DNA from: Variovorax guangxiensis | GTDB lineage: Bacteria; Pseudomonadota; Gammaproteobacteria; Burkholderiales; Burkholderiaceae_C | DNA: 64,000 nucleotides | Reading direction: 5' to 3' | Assembly (NCBI RefSeq): GCF_003952165.1 | Contig: NZ_RXFT01000019.1 | Span: forward strand, 1 to 64,000 | In this document: piece after piece, positions 8,506 to 17,480 of the stretch | Layout of the letters: the number at the start of each line of letters is the position of its first letter | Position numbering within the stretch: the stretch's first letter is position 1 | Notes under the pieces: generated by a model | The model's input: only the letters and a program-made list of their open reading frames with translations | Told to the model about the DNA's origin: nothing | The model's database searches: none | Made by a program: the position numbers and the translations under genes

Positions 8506-9405
8506 ATGATGACTCGCCGAGATTTCGTTCAGACCGCTACCGCTGCCGGTGCAGCCTCCGCCCTGGCTGGTTGCGCAGCCGTCGCCAGTCCCTCCGCTCC
8601 ACTGCAGTGGAAGCACTTTCCTGCAGGCGACAAGGGGTTTTTCCGCGCCCCAGTGCTGCTTTCCGGCACCAAGGAAGCCATCCTCATCGACGGAGGTTTC
8701 TCGCTGCCCGATGGTCGAGCCGTGGCCGAGGCGATCAAGACTTCGGGCAAGACGCTGAGCACGATCTACATCAGCCAAAGCGACCCCGACTACTACTTCA
8801 GCTTGGGCCCGATCAAGGCCGCCTTCCCACAGGCGAAAGTGATCGCGTCCGCCGAAACCATCGCAGCCATTCGCGCCAACGCGCAAAAGAAGATCGACAC
8901 CTGGGCCCCTCAACTCAAGGAGAACGGACCTCAAAAGCTGTCCGATATCGTCTTTCCCGAAGCCTTCGACGGTCCTTCACTGAGCCTGGAAGGCCACACG
9001 ATCGAGATCGTGAAGGCGCAGGGCCTGGATAACCGCCGCTACCTGTGGGTACCGTCGCTCAACGCCGTGTTCGGCGGCGTGCTGATCTTCTCGGGCCTGC
9101 ACGTGTGGACAGCGGACACCCCCACTGCTGCGTCGCGCGCAGCATGGATCAAGAACCTGGAAGCAATTGCCGCGCGCAAGCCGGCTGTGGTGATCCCGGG
9201 TCACCTGGCTGCCGACGGTGCACTGGACGTCTCGGCCGTGAACTACACCCGCGACTACCTGCTGGCTTTCGAGCAGGAAGTGGCCAAGGCTGCCAACAGC
9301 GATGCGCTGATTGCGGCCATGAACAAGCGCTACCCGAACGCCGGCCTGGCTCCTGCCCTGCAAATCGGCGCCAAGGTGGCCAAGGGCGAGATGAAGTGGG
9401 GCTAA
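8506..9405 (+). CDS. Exported metallo-beta-lactamase-fold protein with degenerate metal site
   Basis: A 299-residue protein. The N-terminus has a twin-arginine motif (TRRDFVQ), a hydrophobic stretch and a lipobox LAGC (Cys23), so it is probably a Tat-exported lipoprotein. The MBL fold is suggested by ILIDGGFS, TIYISQSDPDYYF and VIPGHLA. The usual zinc motif HxHxDH is replaced by SxSDPDYY, so both leading histidines are missing and ordinary dinuclear zinc hydrolysis is unlikely. The segment IPGH (about residue 234) is retained. Vmh-type MBL relatives share such a sequence. The role is unknown. It is co-directional with the flanking genes, with gaps of 44 and 11 bases. Confidence 0.8.
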   Translation: MMTRRDFVQTATAAGAASALAGCAAVASPSAPLQWKHFPAGDKGFFRAPVLLSGTKEAILIDGGFSLPDGRAVAEAIKTSGKTLSTIYISQSDPDYYFSLGPIKAAFPQAKVIASAETIAAIRANAQKKIDTWAPQLKENGPQKLSDIVFPEAFDGPSLSLEGHTIEIVKAQGLDNRRYLWVPSLNAVFGGVLIFSGLHVWTADTPTAASRAAWIKNLEAIAARKPAVVIPGHLAADGALDVSAVNYTRDYLLAFEQEVAKAANSDALIAAMNKRYPNAGLAPALQIGAKVAKGEMKWG

Positions 9406-9416
9406 AAGGCACCGCC

Positions 9417-9809
9417 GTGAGCACACCAAGCAACCTGGAGATCATCCGCGCTACTTACGAGGGGCCTTCGGAGGAAAATGGCAAGAATCTTCTCGCTGTG
9501 CTGGCGCCCGACGCCGCATGGACGGAAGCTGCAGGCTTCCCCTATGCCGGCACCTACGTCGGCCCCGAGCAGATCGTTGCCGGCGTATTCCATCGACTCG
9601 GGACGGAGTGGGAGAGTTACCAGGCCAAAGTCCACACGTACCTGGCCGACGGTGACAACGTGGCTGCCTTCGGCGTCTACTCGGGAATCTACCGCCGGAC
9701 CGGCAAGGCCATGACCGCAACCTTCGCACACCTCTATCGCCTTAAGGAAGGCAAGATCGTGAGCATGGAGCAGTTCGTGGACAGCCATATGGTTCAGCAA
9801 GCACTGTAG
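9417..9809 (+). CDS. NTF2-like / SnoaL-like domain protein
   Basis: A 130-residue protein read from a GTG 11 bases after the preceding stop. The family is shown by the helix EIIRATYEGPSEENGKNLLAVLAPDAAWTE (in two parts), the central GTYVGPEQI and a sheet ending in FAHLYRLKEGKIVSMEQFVDS. This is the nuclear transport factor 2-like cone fold, common in small isomerases and hydrolases (ketosteroid isomerase, SnoaL) and in proteins of unknown role. The substrate cannot be told. It ends the LysR-adjacent operon. Confidence 0.85.
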   Translation: MSTPSNLEIIRATYEGPSEENGKNLLAVLAPDAAWTEAAGFPYAGTYVGPEQIVAGVFHRLGTEWESYQAKVHTYLADGDNVAAFGVYSGIYRRTGKAMTATFAHLYRLKEGKIVSMEQFVDSHMVQQAL

Positions 9810-9884
9810 ACTGCTTGAACCAGCGGGGGGCATCGATACGGTGTCATTCGATCGCTCTGACATCGTCTCGATCTGGATTCGCTA

Positions 9885-9911
9885 TCGATATGCCATGAGG
9901 CACGATATCGA
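9885..9911. terminator. Candidate bidirectional terminator hairpin
   Basis: Between the convergent NTF2-like and MarR genes lies TCGATA-TGCC-ATGA-GGCA-CGA-TATCGA. It forms a 4-bp inner stem and a 6-bp outer stem with a 3-base bulge. It has no T-rich tail, so the terminator call rests on position and symmetry only. Confidence 0.4.
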
Positions 9912-9913
9912 GG

Positions 9914-10480
9914 CTACGTTGAGGCGCACATCTTCTCAAGCAGATAAACCAGCGCGATACGCTCAGCCTCATTGAGGGAGCCGAGCGTTTGTTCGGTGAT
10001 ATCTTGTGCCACGCCTATAACCTGTTCGAGCAACTGCGCTCCCGCGGGAGTGAGCGAGACAGCCAGTTTTCGCCTGTCCGAAGGATCTTCCCCAACATCG
10101 ATCAGCTTCCTCGATGACAGGCGATCGACCACGCCCCGTATCGTTGCCTGGTCAATGAAAGTTTGCGCCACGATCTCATTGAGCGAGCATGAGCCCAAAT
10201 CCCGGATGGTGCAAAGGGCGACAAACTGAGGCATGGTCAGTTGAGAATCGGGAATGCCCTGCTGGAAGATCGATACGTGGCGCTGATAAGCGCGGCGCAG
10301 TTGGTGGCCGACTTGTTGCGTCACCTGGTAGCCCGCAGAAGGCGGATTTCCGGCTGTGCCGGCCGGCTTCACGGAAAGATTGGCTGCAACCTCAGAGGAA
10401 CTGTCCTCGACGTGAACACGGCTTTTCTGCGACGGCTTGGTAGAGCGTGGCCGCGCGGTCTTTACTTGAATCGAGCGCAT
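9914..10480 (-). CDS. MarR-family regulator, candidate nicotinate-pathway repressor
   Basis: A 188-residue regulator starting at the ATG for MRSIQVKTARP. A longer frame exists upstream but overlaps nicB. The first 60 residues are a basic, Ser-rich extension. The MarR fold follows: VGHQLRRAYQRHVSIF, LTMPQFVALCTI, the recognition region DQATIRGVVDRLSSRKLI, and the wing DPSDRRKLAVSLT with its conserved DxRR. It lies 55 bases after nicB on the same strand. In Pseudomonas putida the MarR protein NicR represses nic genes, and position makes this the equivalent (inference). The three repeated sites at 18277, 18377 and 18400 are candidate targets. Confidence 0.88.
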   Translation of the reverse strand: MRSIQVKTARPRSTKPSQKSRVHVEDSSSEVAANLSVKPAGTAGNPPSAGYQVTQQVGHQLRRAYQRHVSIFQQGIPDSQLTMPQFVALCTIRDLGSCSLNEIVAQTFIDQATIRGVVDRLSSRKLIDVGEDPSDRRKLAVSLTPAGAQLLEQVIGVAQDITEQTLGSLNEAERIALVYLLEKMCAST

Positions 10481-10535
10481 GCGTTGGATTTTATTGCCTC
10501 GGGCTTTTTCGAGCCGAGGCCGTCCAATTCCTCGT

Positions 10536-13500
10536 CTAGCGACCATGCGTTGGCGCACCATGTGCAGGTGCAGCTCTCACGCGCGCCGCCTGCGCCTCAA
10601 GGTTCTCCCATTGCGGCCTCTGGGGCGCAAAGCGTTGGCGCATGTAGCCGGCTAGCTCTGCAATCTGAGTGTCGTCGAGTGCGTCGCGAAAAGCTGGCAT
10701 GAAGCCCAACTCCTGGGTCGCTGGATGACGCACGCCATCCAAAATGGTCCGCAGCAGGTTGTCTGGCCGATCGCTGGTCAATTGGCTGTTGAGCGCCAAG
10801 GGAGAATTGACGCCCAGAAGCGTGGGGCCGTTGCCATCGTGATGGCAGGAGCCACAGGCCGTTTCAAACATGCGCTGAGGCTGACCGAGGAGGCGCTGCC
10901 TGCTCTGGGAGGCAGTCTTGATCGCTTCTGCCGCAACCCTATCCAAGTCGACTTGCGGGGGCGTATATGAAGCCAGATAGGTTGCCATCGCACGAATGTC
11001 TTCATCAGGGAGATGCCGCATCTCCATCACGACCTCCGCCATAGGCCCGCCAGCCACACCATGCCGCGGCGAATGGCCTCGGCGAAGATACTTGTAGAGT
11101 GCATCTGCGTCCCAAGGTACGGCAGACTTCGAAAGCGCAGTAAGTGCGGGAGCTTCCCATCCATCAATCATTGCGCCAGACAGGAATGCACTTCCGGTCT
11201 TTTCCGCGCCCAGCGTGTTCCGTGGGGTATGGCATGCACCGCAGTGACCAAGGCCGTTGACGAGGTATGCGCCGCGGTTCCACTCTGCACTACGGGCCGG
11301 ATCTTCGCGATAAGGTTGGCTCTCGTGAAATAAAGCGTTCCATCCTGCGAGCAGCGGCCGTAGATTGAACGGGAAGCGCAGATCGTTGGAGGGCGTCGGC
11401 GCCTTCACTGCGGGAAGCGACATGAAATAGGCATAGAGTGCCTGCAGGTCGTCATCGCTGGTCTTCGCAAATGCCGTGTAAGGGAAGGCTGGGTACAAGT
11501 GACGGCCATCCCTGGAAAGACCCTCTCTCATCGCGCGTTGAAATGCACTGAAGGACCAGCGTCCCAAGCCTGTTTCGGGCTCAGGCGTGAGGTTCGTGGT
11601 GTGGATGGTCCCGAAAGGCGTTTCCATGGCACGGCCACCCGTGTTCGGCTTGCCACCTGGCGCGGTATGACAGACGGCGCAATCACCAGCGGCAGCCAGA
11701 ATTCGACCACGTTCGATGGTGGCCGCGCTGTACACGGGGGCACTGAAGTTCACCGGTGCGATGGCGGATCGCGAACCAAGCAGTCCTGCAAAGACACCTA
11801 CAGCTCCTACGACCACTGCGACTGCTCCTGCCCACAGACCTTTGCGACGAGGAAGTTGAGCGTCAGCGGGCAACTCGACTGAAACCGTGCGGGTCGTCGC
11901 CGACATTGGTTCAGCGGCTGGATCATGCGGCAGCGCGCTTATGGCAGCCAGCACCTTTTCAGGCGTGAAAGGCGGCTCACGCAGTCGCACGCCGGTAGCA
12001 TCGAATATTGCATTTGCAATTGCCGCCGTACCCGGCACCGAAGCAGACTCGCCGGCGCCCAAAGGCGGCTCGCCAGGGCGAGGCATCTGGAGCACCTCGA
12101 TGACCGGCACCTCGCGGAAATTGATAATGGGATAACTGCCCCACTCTCGACTGGCGACGACACCCGTCGGCAGCACACCCGGCAACCTCTCGCTCGCCGA
12201 TGAATGAGACGAAACCGGTGCGAAACGCAGTTCCTCCTTCAATGCTCGGCTTGTGGCCTGGATGACGTTCCCATGAATCTGGTGTTCCACACCCGCCGGG
12301 TTGATGGTCAGCCCCGCGTCGTGTCCAACCACGACGCGGCGCACATGGACCTCGCCCGTCTTTCGATTGACCTCCACATCCGCAACCCAAGCTGCCCAGG
12401 CAGCGCCGAAGCCTGGCCATGCGCTGTGGATGTAGCGCGCATAGGCAAAGCCTTGACCAAAAAGGATATCGCCACCAGCCCCCAAACCGCCGTCGGCGTT
12501 TTCTTGCGGTCCTGTACGCCAACGCCAACCCGCTTTTTGCGCAGTGGCTCGAATCAGATCTGTCGCTCGCGGGTCGCGTAGATGGCGCAGGCGGAATTGC
12601 ACGGGATCCACACCTGCAGCCGTCGCCAGCTCATCGATGAAGCTCTCGTGCGCGAAGGAATTGGGTAGCGCCGATACTCCGCGCAGCCACGAAGCTCGCA
12701 CGATAGGGGCCATATCGTTGACCTTCACGCGCAGGTTCTCGTACGCGTACGGGGGACTTGCAGTTCGGTCCCCCATCTCGTAGGCCTGTGCCCTGGGCTC
12801 GACAGCTCGGGTAAGCAGCAGGGCCAATGTTGGGGCGCCGTTGCTGGGGTAGGAGGTCTCAAAGTCATAGGCAGCGATGCCACCTTCGGGCGACAATCCA
12901 CCCGCGACCTCCATCAGCTGTGCCGTTCCTTTGGGCTCCCACTGGTGCTCCTGTTCTCGGGTAAGCTGAACCCGTACAGGCGCACCGGCCCCACGTGCGA
13001 GCAGCGCGGCGTCGGCCGCCACGTCGTCTGCACCATTGCGCCCATAGCAGCCAGCAGCCTCCATGCGCACGACATCCACCTCGGTGTCCTGCAGGGCCAT
13101 CAACTTCGCTAAATCAGCGCGCAAGATATGTGGGTTCTGCGTGCCGGCCCATACACGAAGCCTCGATCGGCCGTCTTCCGGCTCCCACTGAGCAACCGCG
13201 CACGAAGGACCGATGGATGCATGGAGTTGGTAGGGCCACAGGTAGGTACGCCGCATCGTTTCACTGGTTGCCAGCGCTGTTTCGATGTCGCCCTCATCCA
13301 CCAATACGCGCTGCGTGGCTGGATTGGCACGGATGGCGTCGGCAATCCGTTCATTGCCGTTCAAATCGGGCATCGATGGCCAGGATTTCCATGCCACGCG
13401 CAGTTCGCGTGCCGCTTGCTCGGCATGTTCTTCACGCTCTGCCACCACGCCAACGAAGTCGCGGATCACCACCACTGCACGAATGCCTGGAATATGGGAA

Positions 13501-14270
13501 ATGGAGGATTCGTCAACCGACTCCAGTGTGTTGCCAATGAAGTCGCCGTGGTCCGCGCCAGCATAGGGTGGGCGTACCACGCGACCATGCAGCATGCCTG
13601 GCAGCCGCATGTCGTGCACAAAGGTAAGTTCGCCCGCGAGCTTGGCCGGAATGTCGACGCGCGATTGAGCGGTCCCGACGATCCGGTAGTCCTCCGGAGA
13701 TTTGGTCTTTGCACCCGAATCCAGTTTCAGCACGGTGCGTTGACCAGCTACCAGCGCTCCGAACGTCAAATGATGCGTTGATTTCTCGCGCACACGCACC
13801 ACGCCCAAACGAGCCTCAAGTGCCTCCGGAGCCTCATCCAGCAGTTCACTTGCACGTTGGATCAGCCACGCTCGTGCCTGGGCTGCCGCCAATCGCAACG
13901 GCTGCGCATGAATCTGGATGGAAGAACTGGCGATCGTCGCCCCCTGGTTAGGCACTAAAGCCGTGCTGCCCAGCACCATGTGCACGCAGTTCAACGCCAG
14001 GTCCAGTTCCTCAGCCACGATCTGCGCCAGCGCGGTCTGGATGCCCGTTCCCAGGTCCACATGCCCGTTCAGCGCGCTGACACTGCCGTCGTCCCACACG
14101 ACCAGGAGTACCTCGTCTCCCTCAGCAGGATTGCCCGGTACCGCCGCAGGTTGACCTCTGACCGGCGCGGGCGCTGCCGGCGTCTCTCGCGCGATAACAA
14201 GCACGCCTGCGGCTTGCAGGTAGTCCGCCCGACTGCGCGGCGTACAGGCGCGAAGCGTTGTATCCGTCAC
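10536..14270 (-). CDS. nicB: Nicotinate dehydrogenase large subunit: molybdopterin domain fused to triheme cytochrome c
   Basis: A 1244-residue protein. Residues 1 to about 770 form the xanthine-dehydrogenase-type molybdenum-binding subunit (GHVDLGTGIQTALAQIVAEE, YRIVGTAQSRVDIPAKL, and the Moco region LGAGESASVPGTAAI). A transmembrane helix (about 800-825) then leads to a cytochrome c part with three heme motifs, CAVCH (about 862), CGACH (about 1008) and CGSCH (about 1137). This layout is that of NicB, which with NicA hydroxylates nicotinate to 6-hydroxynicotinate and passes electrons to the respiratory chain. The start overlaps the nicA stop (ATGA). No FAD subunit is needed or present. Confidence 0.95.
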   Translation of the reverse strand: MTDTTLRACTPRSRADYLQAAGVLVIARETPAAPAPVRGQPAAVPGNPAEGDEVLLVVWDDGSVSALNGHVDLGTGIQTALAQIVAEELDLALNCVHMVLGSTALVPNQGATIASSSIQIHAQPLRLAAAQARAWLIQRASELLDEAPEALEARLGVVRVREKSTHHLTFGALVAGQRTVLKLDSGAKTKSPEDYRIVGTAQSRVDIPAKLAGELTFVHDMRLPGMLHGRVVRPPYAGADHGDFIGNTLESVDESSISHIPGIRAVVVIRDFVGVVAEREEHAEQAARELRVAWKSWPSMPDLNGNERIADAIRANPATQRVLVDEGDIETALATSETMRRTYLWPYQLHASIGPSCAVAQWEPEDGRSRLRVWAGTQNPHILRADLAKLMALQDTEVDVVRMEAAGCYGRNGADDVAADAALLARGAGAPVRVQLTREQEHQWEPKGTAQLMEVAGGLSPEGGIAAYDFETSYPSNGAPTLALLLTRAVEPRAQAYEMGDRTASPPYAYENLRVKVNDMAPIVRASWLRGVSALPNSFAHESFIDELATAAGVDPVQFRLRHLRDPRATDLIRATAQKAGWRWRTGPQENADGGLGAGGDILFGQGFAYARYIHSAWPGFGAAWAAWVADVEVNRKTGEVHVRRVVVGHDAGLTINPAGVEHQIHGNVIQATSRALKEELRFAPVSSHSSASERLPGVLPTGVVASREWGSYPIINFREVPVIEVLQMPRPGEPPLGAGESASVPGTAAIANAIFDATGVRLREPPFTPEKVLAAISALPHDPAAEPMSATTRTVSVELPADAQLPRRKGLWAGAVAVVVGAVGVFAGLLGSRSAIAPVNFSAPVYSAATIERGRILAAAGDCAVCHTAPGGKPNTGGRAMETPFGTIHTTNLTPEPETGLGRWSFSAFQRAMREGLSRDGRHLYPAFPYTAFAKTSDDDLQALYAYFMSLPAVKAPTPSNDLRFPFNLRPLLAGWNALFHESQPYREDPARSAEWNRGAYLVNGLGHCGACHTPRNTLGAEKTGSAFLSGAMIDGWEAPALTALSKSAVPWDADALYKYLRRGHSPRHGVAGGPMAEVVMEMRHLPDEDIRAMATYLASYTPPQVDLDRVAAEAIKTASQSRQRLLGQPQRMFETACGSCHHDGNGPTLLGVNSPLALNSQLTSDRPDNLLRTILDGVRHPATQELGFMPAFRDALDDTQIAELAGYMRQRFAPQRPQWENLEAQAARVRAAPAHGAPTHGR

Positions 14271-14740
14271 TGCTCTGCTCCGTCTGTCATCCGCATTGTT
14301 GCGATCTCCACCGCGCGCAGGATCTCAAGATGTGTGCCACAACGACACAGATTCCCAGATAGCTCGGCTCGGATCTTTTCCGGACTGGGTCGCTTCTCTC
14401 GCTGCAGAAGCGCAGCTGCCTGCATCACCATTCCATTCAGGCAGTAGCCGCACTGGGCGGCCTGAGCTTCTTCGAATGCCCGCTGCACGGGGTGAAAGTT
14501 CTGCCGTCCGCCAAGCCCCTCCAGTGTTGTGACTTTGCGTCCAGACACGCCGTGCGCCGGTATCACGCAAGCACGTGCGGCGACGCCATCTACATGCACG
14601 GTGCATGCGCCACACTGTCCCAGCCCGCAACCGTACTTCGGCCCGTTCAATCCGAACTCATTGCGCAGCAAATGAAGCAATGTCGCTTGGGCCGACACCT
14701 TCGCTTCAACGGCTCGACCATTCACGATCAACGACAGCAC
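14267..14740 (-). CDS. nicA: Nicotinate dehydrogenase small subunit, 2Fe-2S protein
   Basis: A 157-residue iron-sulfur subunit. The plant-ferredoxin-type cluster is C-x4-C-x2-C in YGCGLGQCGACTVHVDG, and the second cluster domain has CGYC and CRCG. This pairing is diagnostic for the small subunit of molybdenum hydroxylases. The GTG start at 14740 was preferred over a codon 18 residues upstream because AAGGAG stands 8 bases before it and the resulting N-terminus (MLSLIVNGR) is the family norm. It is translationally coupled to nicB. It shuttles electrons from the molybdenum centre to the cytochrome part of NicB. Confidence 0.93.
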   Translation of the reverse strand: MLSLIVNGRAVEAKVSAQATLLHLLRNEFGLNGPKYGCGLGQCGACTVHVDGVAARACVIPAHGVSGRKVTTLEGLGGRQNFHPVQRAFEEAQAAQCGYCLNGMVMQAAALLQREKRPSPEKIRAELSGNLCRCGTHLEILRAVEIATMRMTDGAEQ

Positions 14741-14828
14741 TTCAGATGCTCCTTGGAATTGGCCGAGATTTGTGCCCAGTATTGCCGCGTGCATTTCTTA
14801 GAAAGCCAGGTCAAACCCAGCTTCCATT

Positions 14829-15515
14829 TCAACTTGCAGCACCTGTCGCGCAGGCCGCAGCGATTGCCGCGACCGCGTCTTCCAACGGCATGACCGCGGC
14901 ATACTTCTGCGCCATGTCGAACAGGTTGGCCTGATGCGGCCCGATCGCCCGATCGCCGACGCAATCCGAGACCACCAAGGGGCGAAAGCCCGCTTGCATG
15001 GCATCCACAACACTGGCGCGCACGCAACCGCTGGTGGTAGTACCCGCGATCACCAGCGTCTGGACACCTCGCTGACTCAGCCACGGAGCGAGCATCGTGC
15101 CGTAGAAGGCGGAAGGCGTGCTTTTTCGCACCACATACTCGCCATGCTTCGGAGCGAGTTCCGGAACGATCGCGCTGTCATGGCTATGCTCCTTGAGCGC
15201 GAGCATGCCAGGCACCTTCAGACAGAAGATGTTCGTATCGGCATCGTCGTCGGAGAATACGATCCGGCTGTGCGCGATCGGCCAACTTTGCTCTCGAGCA
15301 TGAGACAGCAACTGCTTCGTTTGCGCAATCGCCTCGGGAATATTCCCCCCACCAAAGACCAAGGGGTCGGCGAACCCGTTCACGAAGTCGATGATCAGAA
15401 GTCCAAACGGCGGCTTCAACGGCAACGGGGCACCAAAGCCTTGGCGGGCATACGCGGAGACGTCGCCCGAAACACCTTCTGCCGCCACGGTTTGCTGGAA
15501 AGGAGCCGAACTCAT
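14829..15515 (-). CDS. nicF: Maleamate amidohydrolase (isochorismatase-like)
   Basis: A 228-residue cysteine hydrolase. The triad of the isochorismatase-like family is visible: Asp in LLIIDFVNGF, Lys in VVRKSTPSAF, and nucleophilic Cys in TTTSGCVRASVVDA, next to a cis-peptide AGTTTSG. Among nicotinate genes this family is NicF, which converts maleamate to maleate and ammonia. The ATG at 15515 has a GGAGG site and overlaps the end of nicX by four bases. Upstream in-frame sequence is a nicX shadow. An 88-base gap separates it from nicA. Confidence 0.92.
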   Translation of the reverse strand: MSSAPFQQTVAAEGVSGDVSAYARQGFGAPLPLKPPFGLLIIDFVNGFADPLVFGGGNIPEAIAQTKQLLSHAREQSWPIAHSRIVFSDDDADTNIFCLKVPGMLALKEHSHDSAIVPELAPKHGEYVVRKSTPSAFYGTMLAPWLSQRGVQTLVIAGTTTSGCVRASVVDAMQAGFRPLVVSDCVGDRAIGPHQANLFDMAQKYAAVMPLEDAVAAIAAACATGAAS

Positions 15516-16585
15516 ATGGCCTCCTTGAGCATCTTCCCGCGAGCCAATCCTTCGGTGTCCTGAACCACCCCGTCCACAACCACAGGCTCTCCGTCCAGCT
15601 TGACCGTGCACCGACGCATCGGAATATCGATGTGACAGGCCGTTGTGCGCGAGCCGCCTGCCTCATTGTTCGGGCCCAGCGAGAACAGAAAATTTCCCTC
15701 AAAGGCGCGCCCATCCATCCCAATAGTGGCCTCGCGGTTGTACTGAGCGAGCGTGGACCAGTGAGCACGTGGCTGTAGTCCCCAGCCGATGTGTGACATG
15801 GCGTAAGCCTCGGGGTCGTTGAAAGATGCCATGTATTCAGACAGCAGATCCGCGTGCAAACCGCCCGTGATCGAACGCGCATACCCCTCGCGGACGATGA
15901 TCTCGATCGGGTCAGTGATATAGCACTTCATCGGCAGCAGGATGTCGCCTCGATCGAGGACGATGCGCCCCTCCGTGCCACCTTCGTTCGGCCACGTCAG
16001 GGCGAAGCCGCTAGGCCAGTGGTCCCAGCGTCCAGGTTCGTCGACAAACCCATACTCCGCGATGGCTGGAAACTCGCCCATCGTGCATCGCAACTCAGTG
16101 CCCGCTTTGGAAGAGATCCTCATTTCTCGTGCCTGCCGGATGCGATCGGTGGCCCGGAGCACGCGCGTTCGGTCGGCTTCCGTCGGGACGATGCGGCAAA
16201 GAACTTCCGGCGGCTCGACCGCCAACAGGATCTTTGTACCGGTCTGGAGGATCTCATGCTGCTCAGGAGAAAACAGCAAGGTCATGAGGTCCAGAACCAG
16301 GTCGCTGGCCTTGAGTGCCGCGATCGCGGCAGGATTGCCCGTCAGGGGAGTCGTGCCCAGATAGGACAGCGCGTCGCGGCTCAACGCCTTCTCGGCATTC
16401 ACGGGAGGAAGGTCCAATCGGTTGACTCGTGCCCCAAGATCACTCGCCGCAATCACGGCACAACGCAACGTCTGTGGATGCGTGTCCGCTCCTGTCAGTA
16501 CTGTGACCGTCTGTCCTTGCTTGAGCCGGGACAGCGTCAGAACCTGTTTCCAAGCCCGAATGAGATCAATATCGCTTACCGACAT
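15512..16585 (-). CDS. nicX: 2,5-dihydroxypyridine 5,6-dioxygenase
   Basis: A 357-residue enzyme, close to the 350 residues of known NicX. It opens the ring of 2,5-dihydroxypyridine to N-formylmaleamate using Fe(II) and oxygen. The family belongs to the M29 aminopeptidase-like fold. Family-type segments are MGEFPAIAEYGFVDEPGRWDHWP, in which E and H lie near the metal, GGLHADLLSEYMASF, SHIGWGLQPRAHW and HIDIPMRRCTVKLDGE. The ATG for MSVSDIDLIRAWK was chosen because the upstream codons read as non-coding Arg/Ser-rich sequence. It is part of the nicE-D-X-F-A-B operon. Confidence 0.93.
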   Translation of the reverse strand: MSVSDIDLIRAWKQVLTLSRLKQGQTVTVLTGADTHPQTLRCAVIAASDLGARVNRLDLPPVNAEKALSRDALSYLGTTPLTGNPAAIAALKASDLVLDLMTLLFSPEQHEILQTGTKILLAVEPPEVLCRIVPTEADRTRVLRATDRIRQAREMRISSKAGTELRCTMGEFPAIAEYGFVDEPGRWDHWPSGFALTWPNEGGTEGRIVLDRGDILLPMKCYITDPIEIIVREGYARSITGGLHADLLSEYMASFNDPEAYAMSHIGWGLQPRAHWSTLAQYNREATIGMDGRAFEGNFLFSLGPNNEAGGSRTTACHIDIPMRRCTVKLDGEPVVVDGVVQDTEGLARGKMLKEAI

Positions 16586-16629
16586 GATTTGTTCCTTCGA
16601 AGAAGTGAGATAGAACTTCGCACTTGGAG

Positions 16630-17457
16630 TCAAACCAGAGAGCGACCTAGAAAGTCGCCGAATGCAGCATAGAAGCCCGGCTCGTTGTCCCACGGGATCA
16701 TGTGACCCGCGTTGGGAACCCGAACGTGCAGGGTTTGAGATGCCAAGGAGGTCCATTCGTCGACATCTTCGTCACGCACGACATCGCCGCGCTCGGCGGT
16801 CATCAGCAGCATGGGATGACCGATGTGCGGAAGGTCCGAATGAATGTCGTCGCGACCAAAGTCTTCAAAGCTCCGAACGATCGCCGGCTCGAAGCACGTG
16901 TGAAGCCATTGCGCGCGAAGCTGCAACTGTTCCTCTGTCCATGTCGGACAGAACGCGCGCATATCCTGCGCGGACATCCCCTGCGCAGCCTGTCGGATCG
17001 AATCGACATACCAAGGCAGCTTCGCGGGATAGGCTCGTCGGCCTGGGCCCGAGACGGGCGGGTCGACGATCACCAGCCGATCCAGGCCTTCGGGATTGGC
17101 GCGTGCGGCACGTACTGCGATGCGCCCCCCCATGGAATGGCCCACCAGCGCGTAACGCTTCAACCCCAGAGCGTTCGCCAACGCGACCACATCGCCCGCC
17201 TGAGCGTCGAGACTGTAGTCAAGGCCTTCGCCAGATGAGGACAAGCCACGTCCGCGCACGTCGAGCACATAGGTGTCGAACTTGCGCCCGAACTGCTCCG
17301 CCACAAACCCCCAGGTCACCGCTGGGCTGGTGATGCCCGGGATGATGATCACGGCGTCGCGCTCGCCGTGCTCGGTATCCCCCCCTCCGAAGCGAAGATA
17401 GTGCTGTCGAATTCCATTGGCGCACACGTGCCCGCCATAGAGATAAGTGCTCGTCAT
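16630..17457 (-). CDS. nicD: N-formylmaleamate deformylase (alpha/beta hydrolase)
   Basis: A 275-residue alpha/beta hydrolase that hydrolyses N-formylmaleamate to maleamate and formate. The nucleophile elbow GHSMGG, the oxyanion region PGITSPAVTWGF and the C-terminal histidine in NAGHMIPWD are visible. Long stretches such as VDPPVSGPGRRAYP and LPWYVDSIRQA are typical of NicD. Three in-frame starts exist (TTG 17484, ATG 17472, ATG 17457). The last was chosen because GGAG stands nine bases before it and it aligns with the known N-terminus. The TTG would overlap the nicE stop. Confidence 0.93.
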   Translation of the reverse strand: MTSTYLYGGHVCANGIRQHYLRFGGGDTEHGERDAVIIIPGITSPAVTWGFVAEQFGRKFDTYVLDVRGRGLSSSGEGLDYSLDAQAGDVVALANALGLKRYALVGHSMGGRIAVRAARANPEGLDRLVIVDPPVSGPGRRAYPAKLPWYVDSIRQAAQGMSAQDMRAFCPTWTEEQLQLRAQWLHTCFEPAIVRSFEDFGRDDIHSDLPHIGHPMLLMTAERGDVVRDEDVDEWTSLASQTLHVRVPNAGHMIPWDNEPGFYAAFGDFLGRSLV

Positions 17458-17480
17458 GGTGATGTTCTCCATCTTGGGGT

